The notes: generated from the sequence alone by a model not told the origin. A stretch of 64,000 nt of DNA from Stutzerimonas stutzeri (GCA_002345575.1 DDVX01000004.1:124001-188000), one strand, 5' to 3'; counted from the stretch's first letter, positions 25,748 through 36,594 are shown. Numbers and translations are program-made.

Positions 25748-26086
25748 TTAGATCGCGTCGGTATCGGTTTCGCCGGTACGGATGCGGATGGCCTGCTCCA
25801 GATTAACGACGAAGATCTTGCCGTCGCCGATCTTGCCGGTGTTGGCCGCCTTGGTGATCGCCTCGATCACACGGTCGAGCTGGTCGTCGGCAATTGCGAC
25901 ATCGATCTTCACCTTTGGCAGGAAGTCGACGACATATTCCGCACCGCGATACAGCTCGGTGTGTCCCTTTTGCCGACCGAAGCCTTTGACTTCGGTGACG
26001 GTGATGCCCTGTACGCCGATTTCCGACAATGACTCGCGGACGTCGTCCAGCTTGAACGGCTTGATGATGGCAGTAACTAGTTTCAT
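25748..26086 (-). CDS. glnK: GlnK, PII nitrogen signal protein
   Basis: A 112-residue PII protein that senses ATP/ADP, 2-oxoglutarate and glutamine and controls AmtB and the NtrB/GlnE enzymes. The uridylylated Tyr51 is in HTELYRGAEYVVDFLPK. The start MKLVTAIIKPFKLDDVRESL and the C-terminal block GKIGDGKIFV (ATP-binding) match the PII signatures. It is first in the operon with the amtB relic and amtB, and a sigma-54 promoter lies about 190 bp upstream. Confidence 0.97.
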   Translation of the reverse strand: MKLVTAIIKPFKLDDVRESLSEIGVQGITVTEVKGFGRQKGHTELYRGAEYVVDFLPKVKIDVAIADDQLDRVIEAITKAANTGKIGDGKIFVVNLEQAIRIRTGETDTDAI

Positions 26087-26269
26087 GAAAACTTCTCCCG
26101 TTTAGGTGGACTTGCCCCAGAAGTACGAACCCGAAGACAAGTCTAAGCTCAGTGTCCGGCTCTTGTAACGCGCCGCTGCAATCCGGCCTCGTTCCAACAC
26201 CTTCGCCGCTCTGGCAAAACATCCCGAATCACCTGTGCACCATCCCTTCGATGGGCGCCGTAAGAGACA

Positions 26270-26286
26270 AAGCAGGAACGATGCCA
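26270..26286 (-). promoter_or_regulatory. Candidate sigma-54 promoter of glnK
   Basis: On the minus strand the sequence is TGGCATCGTTCCTGCTT: GG and GC are exactly 10 bases apart, as sigma-54 requires, and five of the first six bases fit TGGCAC. An NtrC half-site TGCACCA lies at 26350-26356, about 65 bp upstream. The whole 377-bp gap between glnK and ubiK (26087-26463) contains no other supported feature. Confidence 0.6.
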
Positions 26287-26463
26287 ATTTTATAAAAACC
26301 ACAGGTGCTGGGGTTATCACAGGCCATCCAGCCACCCCAAACGAAGCCGTGCACCAAATCGAATCGCCTTGCATCCAGCCGTGCCCATTAATCGTGCATA
26401 GCCGCAAAAACTACCAGAGGCCTTGCGTGTTAAACTGCCCGCCACTCACAAACAGGTGAAGCC

Positions 26464-26727
26464 ATGTTCCCGCCCAAAGCCTTTCTCGACGCCATCGGTT
26501 CCCAGGCCTCACGCTTGTTCAATGGTGAAACGCCCTTGCCGAACACCGAAATTGAAGCCCGCTTCAAGAGCATCGTGCAGAGCGCCCTGAGCAAACTCGA
26601 CGTGGTCAGCCGCGACGAGTTCGACAGTCAAATGGTTGTTCTGGCGCGTACCCGCGCACGCTTGGAGGCTCTTGAGGCCAAGGTCGCTGAGCTGGAAGAA
26701 AAACTCTCGCCTCCTGCCGCCGAGTAG
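26464..26727 (+). CDS. ubiK: UbiK, ubiquinone synthesis accessory factor
   Basis: An 87-residue BMFP-domain protein (formerly YqiC) that helps aerobic ubiquinone synthesis in the cytosol, perhaps by contacting membrane lipids. It starts MFPPKAFLDAIGSQASRLF, an amphipathic helix. The C-terminal half is a coiled coil with heptads in ARTRARLEALEAKVAELEEK, as is typical. It is divergent from glnK and precedes comM by 32 bp, probably in one operon. Confidence 0.93.
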   Translation: MFPPKAFLDAIGSQASRLFNGETPLPNTEIEARFKSIVQSALSKLDVVSRDEFDSQMVVLARTRARLEALEAKVAELEEKLSPPAAE

Positions 26728-26759
26728 CAGCAGCGGCGAAACGATCAAGGAGTGATCGA

Positions 26760-28259
26760 ATGTCCCTGGCTATCGTCCACAGCCGCGCCCAGGTGGGTGT
26801 GGAAGCGCCATCCGTTACGCTTGAGGCGCATCTTGCCAACGGCCTGCCGTCACTGACCTTGGTCGGCCTGCCAGAAACCGCCGTCAAGGAAAGCAAGGAC
26901 CGCGTGCGCAGCGCCATCCTCACCTCCGGCTTCGACTTCCCCGCGCGACGCATCACGCTCAACCTCGCTCCTGCCGACCTGCCAAAGGACGGCGGTCGTT
27001 TTGATCTGTCCATCGCCCTCGGCATACTTGCCGCTAGCGCACAGATCCCGGCTAACGGCCTGGACGGCATTGAATGCCTGGGTGAGCTGGCGCTTTCTGG
27101 CTCCTTACGTCCGGTGCAAGGCGTGCTGCCAGCGGCTCTCGCAGCACGTGCGGCGGGACGAGCACTACTGGTACCACGAGCCAACGCCGAAGAAGCCAGC
27201 CTCGCCTCAGGGCTGACCGTCTATGCCGCCGAGCACCTGCTGGAAGTCGCCGCGCATTTCAGTGGCCAGACGCCCATCGGCGCCTATCAGGCCCAGGGAT
27301 TATTGCGCCAGGTACTGCCCTACCCCGATCTTGCGGATGTGCAGGGGCAATTATCGGCCAAGCGCGGCCTGCTGATCGCCGCAGCAGGCTCCCACAATTT
27401 ACTTTTCAGCGGCCCGCCAGGCACCGGCAAGACCCTGCTTGCCAGCCGCCTGCCCGGTTTGCTGCCGCCATTGGAAGAGCAGGAGGCACTGGAAGTTGCG
27501 GCGATCCAGTCGGTAGCCAGCCAGTCGCCGCTGGAGCACTGGCCGCAGAGACCTTTTCGCCAGCCCCATCACAGTGCATCCGGCCCAGCGCTGGTGGGTG
27601 GCGGCAGTCGTCCGCAACCGGGCGAAATCACCCTTGCACATCATGGCGTGCTGTTCCTCGACGAATTGCCGGAATTTGACCGCAAGGTTCTGGAAGTCTT
27701 GCGGGAGCCTCTGGAAAGCGGCCATATCGTGATCGCCCGCGCTCGCGACCGGGTTCGCTTCCCGGCACGCTTCCAGCTGGTCGCAGCAATGAACCCCTGC
27801 CCTTGCGGCTATCTGGGCGACCCTAGCGGCCGCTGTCGCTGCACGCCGGACCAGATCCAGCGTTACCGAAGCAAACTCTCGGGGCCACTGCTGGACCGCA
27901 TCGACTTGCACCTGACCGTTGCCCGCGAAGCCACTTCGCTCAGCGCCACGCCAATGGTGAGCGAAAGCAGCACAACGGTCGCCGCCGTGGTAGCTCGCGC
28001 ACGGCGTATCCAGCAGGACCGTCAAGGCTGCGCCAACGCTTTTCTCGACCTCACCGGCTTACGCAGCCACTGCGTACTGGTCGCCGAGGATCAACAATGG
28101 CTGGAACGCGCCTGCGAACGCCTAGGTTTATCGCTGCGTGCTGCACACCGAATACTCAAAGTCGGACGGACTCTGGCTGATCTGGAGGCGTCCCCAACCA
28201 TTGCCCGACAGCATCTGGCCGAAGCCCTGCAATACCGTCCAGGAACTCAGGCTAGCTAA
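26760..28259 (+). CDS. comM: ComM/YifB AAA+ helicase-like protein
   Basis: A 499-residue AAA+ protein with a Lon-type ChlI N-terminal domain (residues 1-165, LTLVGLPETAVKESKDRVRS), then a Mg-chelatase-like ATPase domain with Walker A FSGPPGTGKTLLASRLPGLL near residue 220 and Walker B GVLFLDELPEF. A zinc-like cysteine cluster (NPCPCGYLGDPSGRCRC) follows. In Vibrio and Acinetobacter ComM is a hexameric branch-migration helicase that widens heteroduplex in natural transformation. The upstream neighbour is ubiK. Confidence 0.95.
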   Translation: MSLAIVHSRAQVGVEAPSVTLEAHLANGLPSLTLVGLPETAVKESKDRVRSAILTSGFDFPARRITLNLAPADLPKDGGRFDLSIALGILAASAQIPANGLDGIECLGELALSGSLRPVQGVLPAALAARAAGRALLVPRANAEEASLASGLTVYAAEHLLEVAAHFSGQTPIGAYQAQGLLRQVLPYPDLADVQGQLSAKRGLLIAAAGSHNLLFSGPPGTGKTLLASRLPGLLPPLEEQEALEVAAIQSVASQSPLEHWPQRPFRQPHHSASGPALVGGGSRPQPGEITLAHHGVLFLDELPEFDRKVLEVLREPLESGHIVIARARDRVRFPARFQLVAAMNPCPCGYLGDPSGRCRCTPDQIQRYRSKLSGPLLDRIDLHLTVAREATSLSATPMVSESSTTVAAVVARARRIQQDRQGCANAFLDLTGLRSHCVLVAEDQQWLERACERLGLSLRAAHRILKVGRTLADLEASPTIARQHLAEALQYRPGTQAS

Positions 28260-28415
28260 CGAATATCTCGCACGGCAATGCGGCCTCGACTGTTAGCGGT
28301 CTATGCTTCAAGCAGACAACCACTCTCTCGGACGGGCTTGTTAGTGGTTAGTGATGTTAAATTGCACCTCTTTCGCCACAGGCGGCCACTCCCATAAGCA
28401 ATCAAGGAGCGCAGC

Positions 28416-30389
28416 ATGGAGGCCAACAAGTCTTCCCCTTCCACCATCAATCCACCGGTCTTCTACGGCTCGGCCATTCTGATCCTGGCGCTGGTGATTT
28501 ACAGCGTGGCGTTCTCCGATCACGCACAAGGATTGTTCAGCCAGGTGCAGGCCTGGATCATCGGCAACCTCAGCTGGCTGTATATCCTCGCAGTAGCAAT
28601 CATCCTGATGACGGTAGTGATCATTGCCTTGAGCCGCTACGGTGATATCAAACTCGGCCCCGATCATAGCGAGCCCGACTACAGCAGCCTGTCCTGGTTC
28701 GCCATGCTGTTTTCCGCTGGCATGGGCATCGGTCTGATGTTCTTCGGCGTGGCCGAGCCGGTGATGCATTTCCTTTCACCCCCCACTGGCGAAGGTGGCA
28801 CCGTTGCCGCCGCGCGCGAGGCGATGAAAATCACCTTCTTCCATTGGGGGCTGCATGCCTGGGCGATCTACGCCATCGTCGCGATGATCCTGGCCTACTT
28901 CGCCTATCGCCACGGCTTGCCGCTAACGCTGCGCTCAGCGCTCTATCCACTAATTGGTGAGCGTATCCACGGCCCCATTGGCCACGCCGTGGACATCTTC
29001 GCCATTATCGGCACGGTGCTGGGCGTCGCCACCTCGCTGGGGGTCGGCGTCACCCAGATCAATACCGGCCTCAACCACTTGTACGGCGTGCCAATTTCCG
29101 TTCCGGTGCAGATCTTGCTGATCATCGGCACCACCGCGCTGGCGACCATTTCCGTGGCCACCGGGCTGGACAAGGGCGTGCGGCGGCTTTCAGAGCTGAA
29201 CCTGACCCTCGCCGTGTTGTTGATGCTGCTGGTGCTGATCGCCGGCCCAACGGTGTTCATCCTGCAGACCTTTGTGCAGAACACCGGCAACTATCTCTCG
29301 CAGATCATCACTGCCACCTTCAACCTCTATGCCTACGAGCCGAACGACTGGATCGGCGGCTGGACGCTGTTCTACTGGGGCTGGTGGCTGGCCTGGTCGC
29401 CCTTCGTCGGCCTGTTTATCGCGCGCATTTCCCGTGGCAGGACGATCCGCGAATTCGTCAGCGGCGTGCTGCTGGTACCCACCGCCTTCACCCTGTTGTG
29501 GATGACCGTCTTCGGTGACACCGCCATCCACATGATTCTCTGGGAGCACGTGACCAGTCTGGGCGATGCGATCGACCGGGACAGCTCGCTGGCCCTGTTC
29601 GCTTTCCTCGAACACTTCCCGTTTGCCTCGCTGCTTTCACTGGTCGCGATCATCATGGTGGTGGTGTTCTTCGTCACCTCCGCCGACTCCGGTGCGCTGG
29701 TGGTCGACATGCTCGCCTCGGGCGGCCAGGGAGGCACGCCGGTCTGGCAACGTATCTTCTGGGCCAGCTCCATGGGCGTGGTGGCCATCGCCCTGCTATT
29801 GGCCGATGGCCTGACTGCGCTGCAAACCGCCACCATCGCCAGCGCCCTGCCCTTCATCCTGATACTGCTCTGCTCGATGTGGGGGCTGCTCAAGGCCCTG
29901 CGCCTGGATGCCACCAAACAGACCCTGCGCTACCAGGCCATCACCACCTCACCCGCCACGCCGCGCGCCTATAGCGACTGGCAACGCCGCCTGCGCAACC
30001 TGATGATGTTCCCGCGCCGCTCCCATGTGACACGCTTCATTGCCGAAGTGGTCCGTCCGGCCTGCGAGGACGTCGCCGTGGAAATGCGCAAGCAGGGTTA
30101 TGACGTGACGGTCAGCGAGGGCGAAGACCACCGCATCCGCATCGAAATCACCCACGAAGGCGAGCCCGACTTCATCTATGAGGTGCGCCCCCGCGCCTAT
30201 GCGATGCCGAGCTTCGTACCCGGCAGCGACGAGGACGAGCCCGGCGAACGCAAGTACTTCCGCGCCGAAGTCCACCTCAAGGAAGGCGGCCAGGACTACG
30301 ACGTGATGGGCTGGAGTCGCGAAGGCGTGATCGGCGACATCCTCGATCAGTACGAGAAGCACATGCATTACCTGCATATGGTGCGGTAG
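28416..30389 (+). CDS. BCCT family choline/betaine transporter
   Basis: A 657-residue inner-membrane transporter with twelve predicted helices between about residues 15 and 505 and a 150-residue cytosolic tail. The BCCT signature tryptophan region is in LFYWGWWLAWSPFVGLFIAR near residue 325. Members import choline, betaine or carnitine with sodium or protons. The long C-terminal tail resembles the osmosensing BetT/BetT2 type. The exact substrate is inferred. AAGGAG precedes the start. A REP-like element lies directly downstream (30401-30473). Confidence 0.92.
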   Translation: MEANKSSPSTINPPVFYGSAILILALVIYSVAFSDHAQGLFSQVQAWIIGNLSWLYILAVAIILMTVVIIALSRYGDIKLGPDHSEPDYSSLSWFAMLFSAGMGIGLMFFGVAEPVMHFLSPPTGEGGTVAAAREAMKITFFHWGLHAWAIYAIVAMILAYFAYRHGLPLTLRSALYPLIGERIHGPIGHAVDIFAIIGTVLGVATSLGVGVTQINTGLNHLYGVPISVPVQILLIIGTTALATISVATGLDKGVRRLSELNLTLAVLLMLLVLIAGPTVFILQTFVQNTGNYLSQIITATFNLYAYEPNDWIGGWTLFYWGWWLAWSPFVGLFIARISRGRTIREFVSGVLLVPTAFTLLWMTVFGDTAIHMILWEHVTSLGDAIDRDSSLALFAFLEHFPFASLLSLVAIIMVVVFFVTSADSGALVVDMLASGGQGGTPVWQRIFWASSMGVVAIALLLADGLTALQTATIASALPFILILLCSMWGLLKALRLDATKQTLRYQAITTSPATPRAYSDWQRRLRNLMMFPRRSHVTRFIAEVVRPACEDVAVEMRKQGYDVTVSEGEDHRIRIEITHEGEPDFIYEVRPRAYAMPSFVPGSDEDEPGERKYFRAEVHLKEGGQDYDVMGWSREGVIGDILDQYEKHMHYLHMVR

Positions 30390-30400
30390 GTAAGGCGGGC

Positions 30401-30473
30401 GTAGGGTGGATCACGCTTCATCGATCCACCGGGCGGTGGTTGTGGTGGACGTAAAAAGCGACGTCCACCCTAC
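30401..30473. repeat. REP/MITE-like palindromic element
   Basis: The 73-bp element has inverted ends: GTAGGGTGGA at 30401 and TCCACCCTAC ending at 30473. Each half is also a hairpin: GGTGGAT with ATCCACC on the left, GGTGGACGT with ACGTCCACC on the right. This two-hairpin plan is that of REP doublets in Pseudomonas. It lies between the transporter and rep, where it may stabilise or end the transporter mRNA. Confidence 0.75.
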
Positions 30474-30545
30474 ACGCTCCGTCGTACATATTAGCCGCCC
30501 TGGCCTGTTAAACTCCCGCCCCGCCCTCAGACACCCCGAACGACC

Positions 30546-32555
30546 ATGTCCCGACTCAATCCCCGGCAGCAGGAAGCCGTGAACTACGTCGGCGGCCCCA
30601 TGCTGGTGCTCGCCGGTGCCGGTTCCGGCAAGACCAGCGTGATCACCCGCAAGATCGCCTACCTCATCCAGCAGTGCGGTATCCGCGCGCAATACATCGT
30701 CGCCGTGACCTTCACCAACAAGGCCGCACGCGAGATGAAAGAGCGCGTCAGCAGCCTGCTGCGCGGCGGCGAAGGGAGAGGCCTGACGGTATCGACCTTC
30801 CACAACCTGGGCCTGAACATCATCCGCAAAGAGTACGCCAAGCTCGGCTACAAGCCGGGCTTCTCGATCTTCGACGAAGGCGATATCAAGACCCTGCTGA
30901 CCGACATCATGCAGAAGGAATATGCCGGCGATGACGGCGTCGATGAGATCAAGAATTACATCGGCAGCTGGAAGAACGACCTGGTCACGCCCGAAGAGGC
31001 GCTCGCCAACTCGCGCAATCCCAAGGAACAGACCGCGGCCATCGTCTACACCCACTATCAGCGCACGCTCAAGGCGTACAACGCGGTGGATTTCGACGAC
31101 CTGATCATGCAGCCCGTGAAGCTCTTCCAGGACCACCCCGAGGTATTGGAGAAGTGGCGCAACAAGGTCCGCTACATGCTGGTGGACGAATACCAGGACA
31201 CCAACGCCAGCCAGTACCTGCTGGTGAAACTGCTGGTACAGGAGCGCGCGCATTTCACCGTGGTGGGCGATGACGACCAGTCGATCTACGCCTGGCGCGG
31301 CGCGCGGCCGGAAAACCTCATGCAGCTCAAAGAGGATTTCCCCTCGTTGAAAGTGGTGATGCTAGAGCAGAACTACCGCTCCACCAGCCGCATCTTGAAA
31401 TGCGCCAACGTGCTGATCGCCAACAACCCGCACGCCTTCGAGAAACAGCTCTGGTCAGAAATGGGCCATGGCGACCCCATCCGCGTAATCCGCTGCCGCA
31501 ACGAGGACGCTGAAGCCGAGCGCGTGGCGATGGAAATTCTCACCCTTCACCTGAAGACCGAGCGGCCCTACAGCGACTTTGCCATCCTCTACCGAGGCAA
31601 CTACCAGGCCAAGCTGATCGAGCTCAAGCTGCAGCACCATCAGATTCCCTATCGCCTGTCCGGCGGCACCAGCTTCTTCGGCCGCCAGGAAGTGAAGGAT
31701 CTGATGAGCTACTTCCGCCTGCTGGTCAACCCGGACGACGACAACGCCTTCCTGCGTGTGATCAACGTGCCACGCCGGGAGATCGGCTCCACCACTCTGG
31801 AAAAGCTCGGCAACTACGCCACCGCACGCAAGATCTCGATGTACAACGCCTGCGATGAAATCGGTCTGGGCGAGCTGATGGACAGCCGCTTTACCGACCG
31901 CCTGTCACGCTTCAAGCGCTACATGGACAACCTGCGCCAGCAATGCGCGCAGAACGACCCGATCGCCGCCCTGCGCAGCATGGTCATGGACATCGACTAC
32001 GAGACCTGGGTACGCAGCCAAACCTCCAGCGACAAGGCCGCTGACTTCCGCATGGGCAACGTCTGGTTCCTCATCGACGCGTTGAAGAACACCCTGGAGC
32101 GCGACGAAGAGGGCGAGATGACCATCGAGGAAGCCATCGCCAAGCTGGTGCTGCGCGACATGCTTGAACGTCAGCAGGAAGAGGAAGAAGGCGCCGACGG
32201 CGTGCAGATGATGACCCTGCATGCGAGCAAGGGCCTGGAGTTTCCCTACGTATTCATCCTCGGCATGGAGGAAGAAATTCTCCCGCACCGCTCCAGCATT
32301 GAGGCCGACACCATCGAGGAAGAGCGCCGCCTGGCCTATGTCGGCATCACCCGCGCGCGGCAAAACCTGGCGATGACATTTGCCGCCAAACGCAAGCAGT
32401 ACGGCGAAATCATCGAATGCATGCCCAGCCGCTTCCTCGACGAACTGCCTCAGGAAGACTTGGAATGGGAAGGCCAGGAAGACGCGCCGGTAGAAGTGAA
32501 GGCCGCGCGGGGTAATGATGCGCTGGCAGCAATGCGGGCTATGCTCAAGCGTTAA
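30546..32555 (+). CDS. rep: Rep ATP-dependent DNA helicase
   Basis: A 669-residue UvrD/Rep superfamily I helicase that moves 3' to 5' and clears proteins ahead of replication forks. Walker A is VLAGAGSGKTSVITRKIAYL near residue 23. Motif II is MLVDEYQDTN, motif III GDDDQSIYAWRGA, and the C-terminal motifs are LMTLHASKGLEFPYVFI-like and AYVGITRAR. The length matches E. coli Rep (673). The preceding 156-bp gap contains the REP-like element and no other gene. Confidence 0.97.
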   Translation: MSRLNPRQQEAVNYVGGPMLVLAGAGSGKTSVITRKIAYLIQQCGIRAQYIVAVTFTNKAAREMKERVSSLLRGGEGRGLTVSTFHNLGLNIIRKEYAKLGYKPGFSIFDEGDIKTLLTDIMQKEYAGDDGVDEIKNYIGSWKNDLVTPEEALANSRNPKEQTAAIVYTHYQRTLKAYNAVDFDDLIMQPVKLFQDHPEVLEKWRNKVRYMLVDEYQDTNASQYLLVKLLVQERAHFTVVGDDDQSIYAWRGARPENLMQLKEDFPSLKVVMLEQNYRSTSRILKCANVLIANNPHAFEKQLWSEMGHGDPIRVIRCRNEDAEAERVAMEILTLHLKTERPYSDFAILYRGNYQAKLIELKLQHHQIPYRLSGGTSFFGRQEVKDLMSYFRLLVNPDDDNAFLRVINVPRREIGSTTLEKLGNYATARKISMYNACDEIGLGELMDSRFTDRLSRFKRYMDNLRQQCAQNDPIAALRSMVMDIDYETWVRSQTSSDKAADFRMGNVWFLIDALKNTLERDEEGEMTIEEAIAKLVLRDMLERQQEEEEGADGVQMMTLHASKGLEFPYVFILGMEEEILPHRSSIEADTIEEERRLAYVGITRARQNLAMTFAAKRKQYGEIIECMPSRFLDELPQEDLEWEGQEDAPVEVKAARGNDALAAMRAMLKR

Positions 32556-32607
32556 AAGCCGGCAACCGTACGCCCTAGTTCGAAGCTATCGCTCACGCCG
32601 AAAAGCA

Positions 32608-32686
32608 TCGCCCCGAGGTCGGGCCTCCTACAGAAAAGCGAGCCGTGCACTCTGCTTTCCCCGTGGGAGGCGCACACCCGCGGTGA
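32608..32686. repeat. Degenerate REP doublet downstream of rep
   Basis: TCGGGCCTCCTACAG on one side and CCGTGGGAGGCGC on the other are inverted relatives of the common Pseudomonas REP ends (CTCCTACAG and its complement), with a degraded stem. The 236-bp gap between rep and the IclR gene (32556-32791) holds nothing else that I can support. Confidence 0.45.
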
Positions 32687-32791
32687 TGCAGGCCGAAGGC
32701 CCTGCCAAGATCCTAAAAGCCCAATCGCAGTTGCCCAAAGGCTATTAAGCCGAACGCCCCTCGACAGGACGCGAAGTGCCCTTGCGACGCC

Positions 32792-33556
32792 TCAGCCGCT
32801 GACAATCGCCTCCAACTCCTTCGCCGCCACCCGCATCCGCGGCACGAACTCCAGCAACTGCTCCATCGAGCAGCGGATCACCGGCGCGTGGCTGAACAGG
32901 CAGGCCATCAGGCGGCCCTGGGCGTCGCGTACCGGCACCGCGCAGGCGACCATGCCGTCGATGAATTCCTCCGAGTCGGTGCTCAGGTCCTCCTCGCGCA
33001 CCCTCGCGAGATCGTCGCGCAAGGCGCTGAGATCGGTGAGCGTATTGCGCGCCAGCTGCTGGATCGGCAGGCGCGGCAGCACCCGCTCCAGCTGCTCAGG
33101 CGCCAGCGAGGCGAGGTAGAGCTTGCCACTGGCCGTGCACCAGAGCGGTGTATGGCTGCCGATGGGCAGGTTGATCTGCAGCGGCCAGTTGGTCTGCACT
33201 CGGTCGAAATAGAGCATGTCCAGCCCATCGGGCACCGACAGCCCGCAGGTTTCGCCGATTTCCTCGGAAAGCTCGCGCAGAATCGCCTGGCGCAGCGCCT
33301 TGTGCCGGCCGCTGTTGAGGATGTTCACCGCCGTGGCATGCAGGCGTTCACCTGGCAGCAGGCCGCCGCGCAGGCCGAATTGCAGAAAGCCCTCGCTCTC
33401 CAGCGTCTGCACCAGCCGGTGGGCGCTGGCCTTGGGAATGTCCAGCTTCTCCGCCAGAGCCGTCGGGTTGAGCGGCTCTTTCGCAGCGGCCACGGCCTCG
33501 ATGATTTCCAGCACACGGGTAATCGACGAGCCTTTTTCACGGGGGATATTGCGCAT
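32792..33556 (-). CDS. IclR family transcriptional regulator
   Basis: A 254-residue regulator. The N-terminal winged helix (residues 8-75) has SSITRVLEIIEAVAAAKEP and a recognition helix in DIPKASAHRLVQTLESEGFL. The C-terminal IclR effector domain (about 90-250) includes LPIGSHTPLWCTASGKLYLA and EEFIDGMVACAVPVRD. The gene is read in the same direction as the dehydrogenase genes upstream but separated from them by 252 bp and a repeat. The two palindromes in front of the alcohol dehydrogenase gene are its most likely targets (inference). The inducer is unknown. Confidence 0.92.
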   Translation of the reverse strand: MRNIPREKGSSITRVLEIIEAVAAAKEPLNPTALAEKLDIPKASAHRLVQTLESEGFLQFGLRGGLLPGERLHATAVNILNSGRHKALRQAILRELSEEIGETCGLSVPDGLDMLYFDRVQTNWPLQINLPIGSHTPLWCTASGKLYLASLAPEQLERVLPRLPIQQLARNTLTDLSALRDDLARVREEDLSTDSEEFIDGMVACAVPVRDAQGRLMACLFSHAPVIRCSMEQLLEFVPRMRVAAKELEAIVSG

Positions 33557-33622
33557 GGATCAAGGTCCGTTGCGATCGATAATAAAACAACCGCCCCGAA
33601 GGGCGGCCGGCTAGTTCATTGT

Positions 33623-33757
33623 GTAGGGTGGGCTTCAGCCCACCAATTGCGCATGCCAATTCAAATGCACAAGGACCGAATCAGCAGGCTGACAGGAACT
33701 CCGCGTCAGCCTTGTTCGCGTTGCAGCATGTTCAAAGGTGGCTGAAGTCCACCCTGC
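33623..33757. repeat. MITE-like element with inverted ends
   Basis: The left arm at 33623-33644 starts GTAGGGTGGGCTTCAGCC. The right arm at 33737-33757 is its inverted relative (complement starts GCAGGGTGGACTTCAGCC). The left arm is itself a hairpin (GGTGGGCTTCAGCCCACC). The ends are kin to those at 30401-30473 but the 92-bp centre differs. It fills most of the gap between the IclR and semialdehyde dehydrogenase genes. Confidence 0.65.
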
Positions 33758-33808
33758 GGCTGCGAGGGCTGGCCACGTCCAGCTTCCAGCGCTTTTATCG
33801 GCCCTTCC

Positions 33809-35311
<1,503 letters not shown>

Positions 35312-35315
35312 AAGG

Positions 35316-36482
35316 TCACTCCTGGTTCCAAACGGTTTCGTAGAGGTCGATGATTTCTGCTTCGGTGGGCACGCGCGGGTTGTTGCCCGGCGAGCCCGAG
35401 GCCAAGGCCTGCTTGGCCATGGTTTCGCGCAGTTCGAAGAATCGCTCGCGAGCGATGCCGAATTGCGCGGGGCTGGGTACCTGCAATTCCTTGTTCAGTG
35501 CGTGTAGCTCGGTCAGCAGTTTATCGTTCGCCCTCTCGACACTGTCGCCTTCGCTCGCCACGCCCATGGCACGCGCGCAATCGGCGTAGCGCTCCGGCGC
35601 CGCCGGAATCGAGAAGGCGGTGATCGCCGGCAGCAACATGGCATTCGACAGCCCGTGAGGCACATGGAAGAAGGCGCCGATGGGTCGACTCATGCCGTGC
35701 ACCAGCGCCACCGAGGCGTTGGAGAAGGCGATGCCGGCCAGGGTCGCGCCGAGCATCATGGCTTCACGTGCAGCCAGATTGCGCGGCTCATGGAAAGCAT
35801 TGCGCAGGTTCGGTGCCAGCAGACGCATGGCTTCCAGCGCCTGGGTATCGCTATAGAGACTGGCCTTGCGGCTGACGTAGGCCTCGATGGCGTGGGTCAG
35901 TGCATCGATGCCGGTATCGGCGGTGACCCGCGGCGGCAGCGACAGGGTCAGCTCGTAATCGATCAGCGCGGCAACCGGCATAAAGCCGAGGCCTGCACAG
36001 AGCATTTTCTCATCGCTGGTCTCGTCGGTGATGATGGTGAAACGGGTCGCTTCCGAGCCGGTACCAGCAGTCGTCGGGATGGCGATCAGCGGCAGGCCGG
36101 CTTCGCTGACATCACGCGGGAAGCGGTAGTCGCGCATTTCGCCGCCGAACTTGCCGAGAATACCGATGGCCTTGGCCGAGTCGATGGGGCTGCCGCCGCC
36201 CAGGGCGACGATGGAATCGAAGTCTCCTTCGCGGACCATCCGCACGCCCGCGTCAATCGAAGCAGCAGTGGGCTCGGGTTCGGTGTCGGCGAAGCAGCGG
36301 CTGGGGATACCTGCTTCTTCCAGTTGATCAGCCAGGCGCCCGGCGTAGCCCAGCTCGACCATCATCCGGTCGGTGACGATCAGGGGTCGGCTGCAACCCA
36401 GGCTGCGCAGCACGGCAGCGAGTTGCTGGCTGGCGCCGGCGCCGACTTCCATCAGGCGCGGCAGGACGATGCGGTGACTCAT
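35316..36482 (-). CDS. Iron-containing alcohol dehydrogenase
   Basis: A 388-residue group III alcohol dehydrogenase. The NAD site is in SIVALGGGSPIDSAKAIGIL near residue 95. Iron ligands are in the ALTHAIEAYVS and VALVHGMSRPIGAFFHVPHG blocks (His residues near 200-280). The gene starts an operon with the semialdehyde dehydrogenase, and two palindromes lie at its promoter. A 3-carbon hydroxy acid or diol, such as 3-hydroxypropionate, would give the substrate of the next enzyme. That is inference from pairing. Confidence 0.92.
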   Translation of the reverse strand: MSHRIVLPRLMEVGAGASQQLAAVLRSLGCSRPLIVTDRMMVELGYAGRLADQLEEAGIPSRCFADTEPEPTAASIDAGVRMVREGDFDSIVALGGGSPIDSAKAIGILGKFGGEMRDYRFPRDVSEAGLPLIAIPTTAGTGSEATRFTIITDETSDEKMLCAGLGFMPVAALIDYELTLSLPPRVTADTGIDALTHAIEAYVSRKASLYSDTQALEAMRLLAPNLRNAFHEPRNLAAREAMMLGATLAGIAFSNASVALVHGMSRPIGAFFHVPHGLSNAMLLPAITAFSIPAAPERYADCARAMGVASEGDSVERANDKLLTELHALNKELQVPSPAQFGIARERFFELRETMAKQALASGSPGNNPRVPTEAEIIDLYETVWNQE

Positions 36483-36533
36483 GGACTCACTCTCCGTCTA
36501 GGATCGCCTGCACATGGCGGCGACTCTTATATT

Positions 36534-36548
36534 GAGACTTTAGGTCTC
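36534..36548. promoter_or_regulatory. Palindrome 1, candidate IclR operator
   Basis: GAGAC and GTCTC are separated by 5 bases (TTTAG). The centre lies 59 bp upstream of the alcohol dehydrogenase start. A second copy with the same arms and spacing lies at 36595-36609. Confidence 0.6.
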
Positions 36549-36594
36549 GATAACTGGAGAGTAGAAAGCGGATTCTTATCTGTCAACGCAAAAC

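Noticed and set aside
32556..32791. Possible small RNA gene after rep
   Set aside because: Only degraded REP sequence is visible. There is no clear promoter plus terminator pair.
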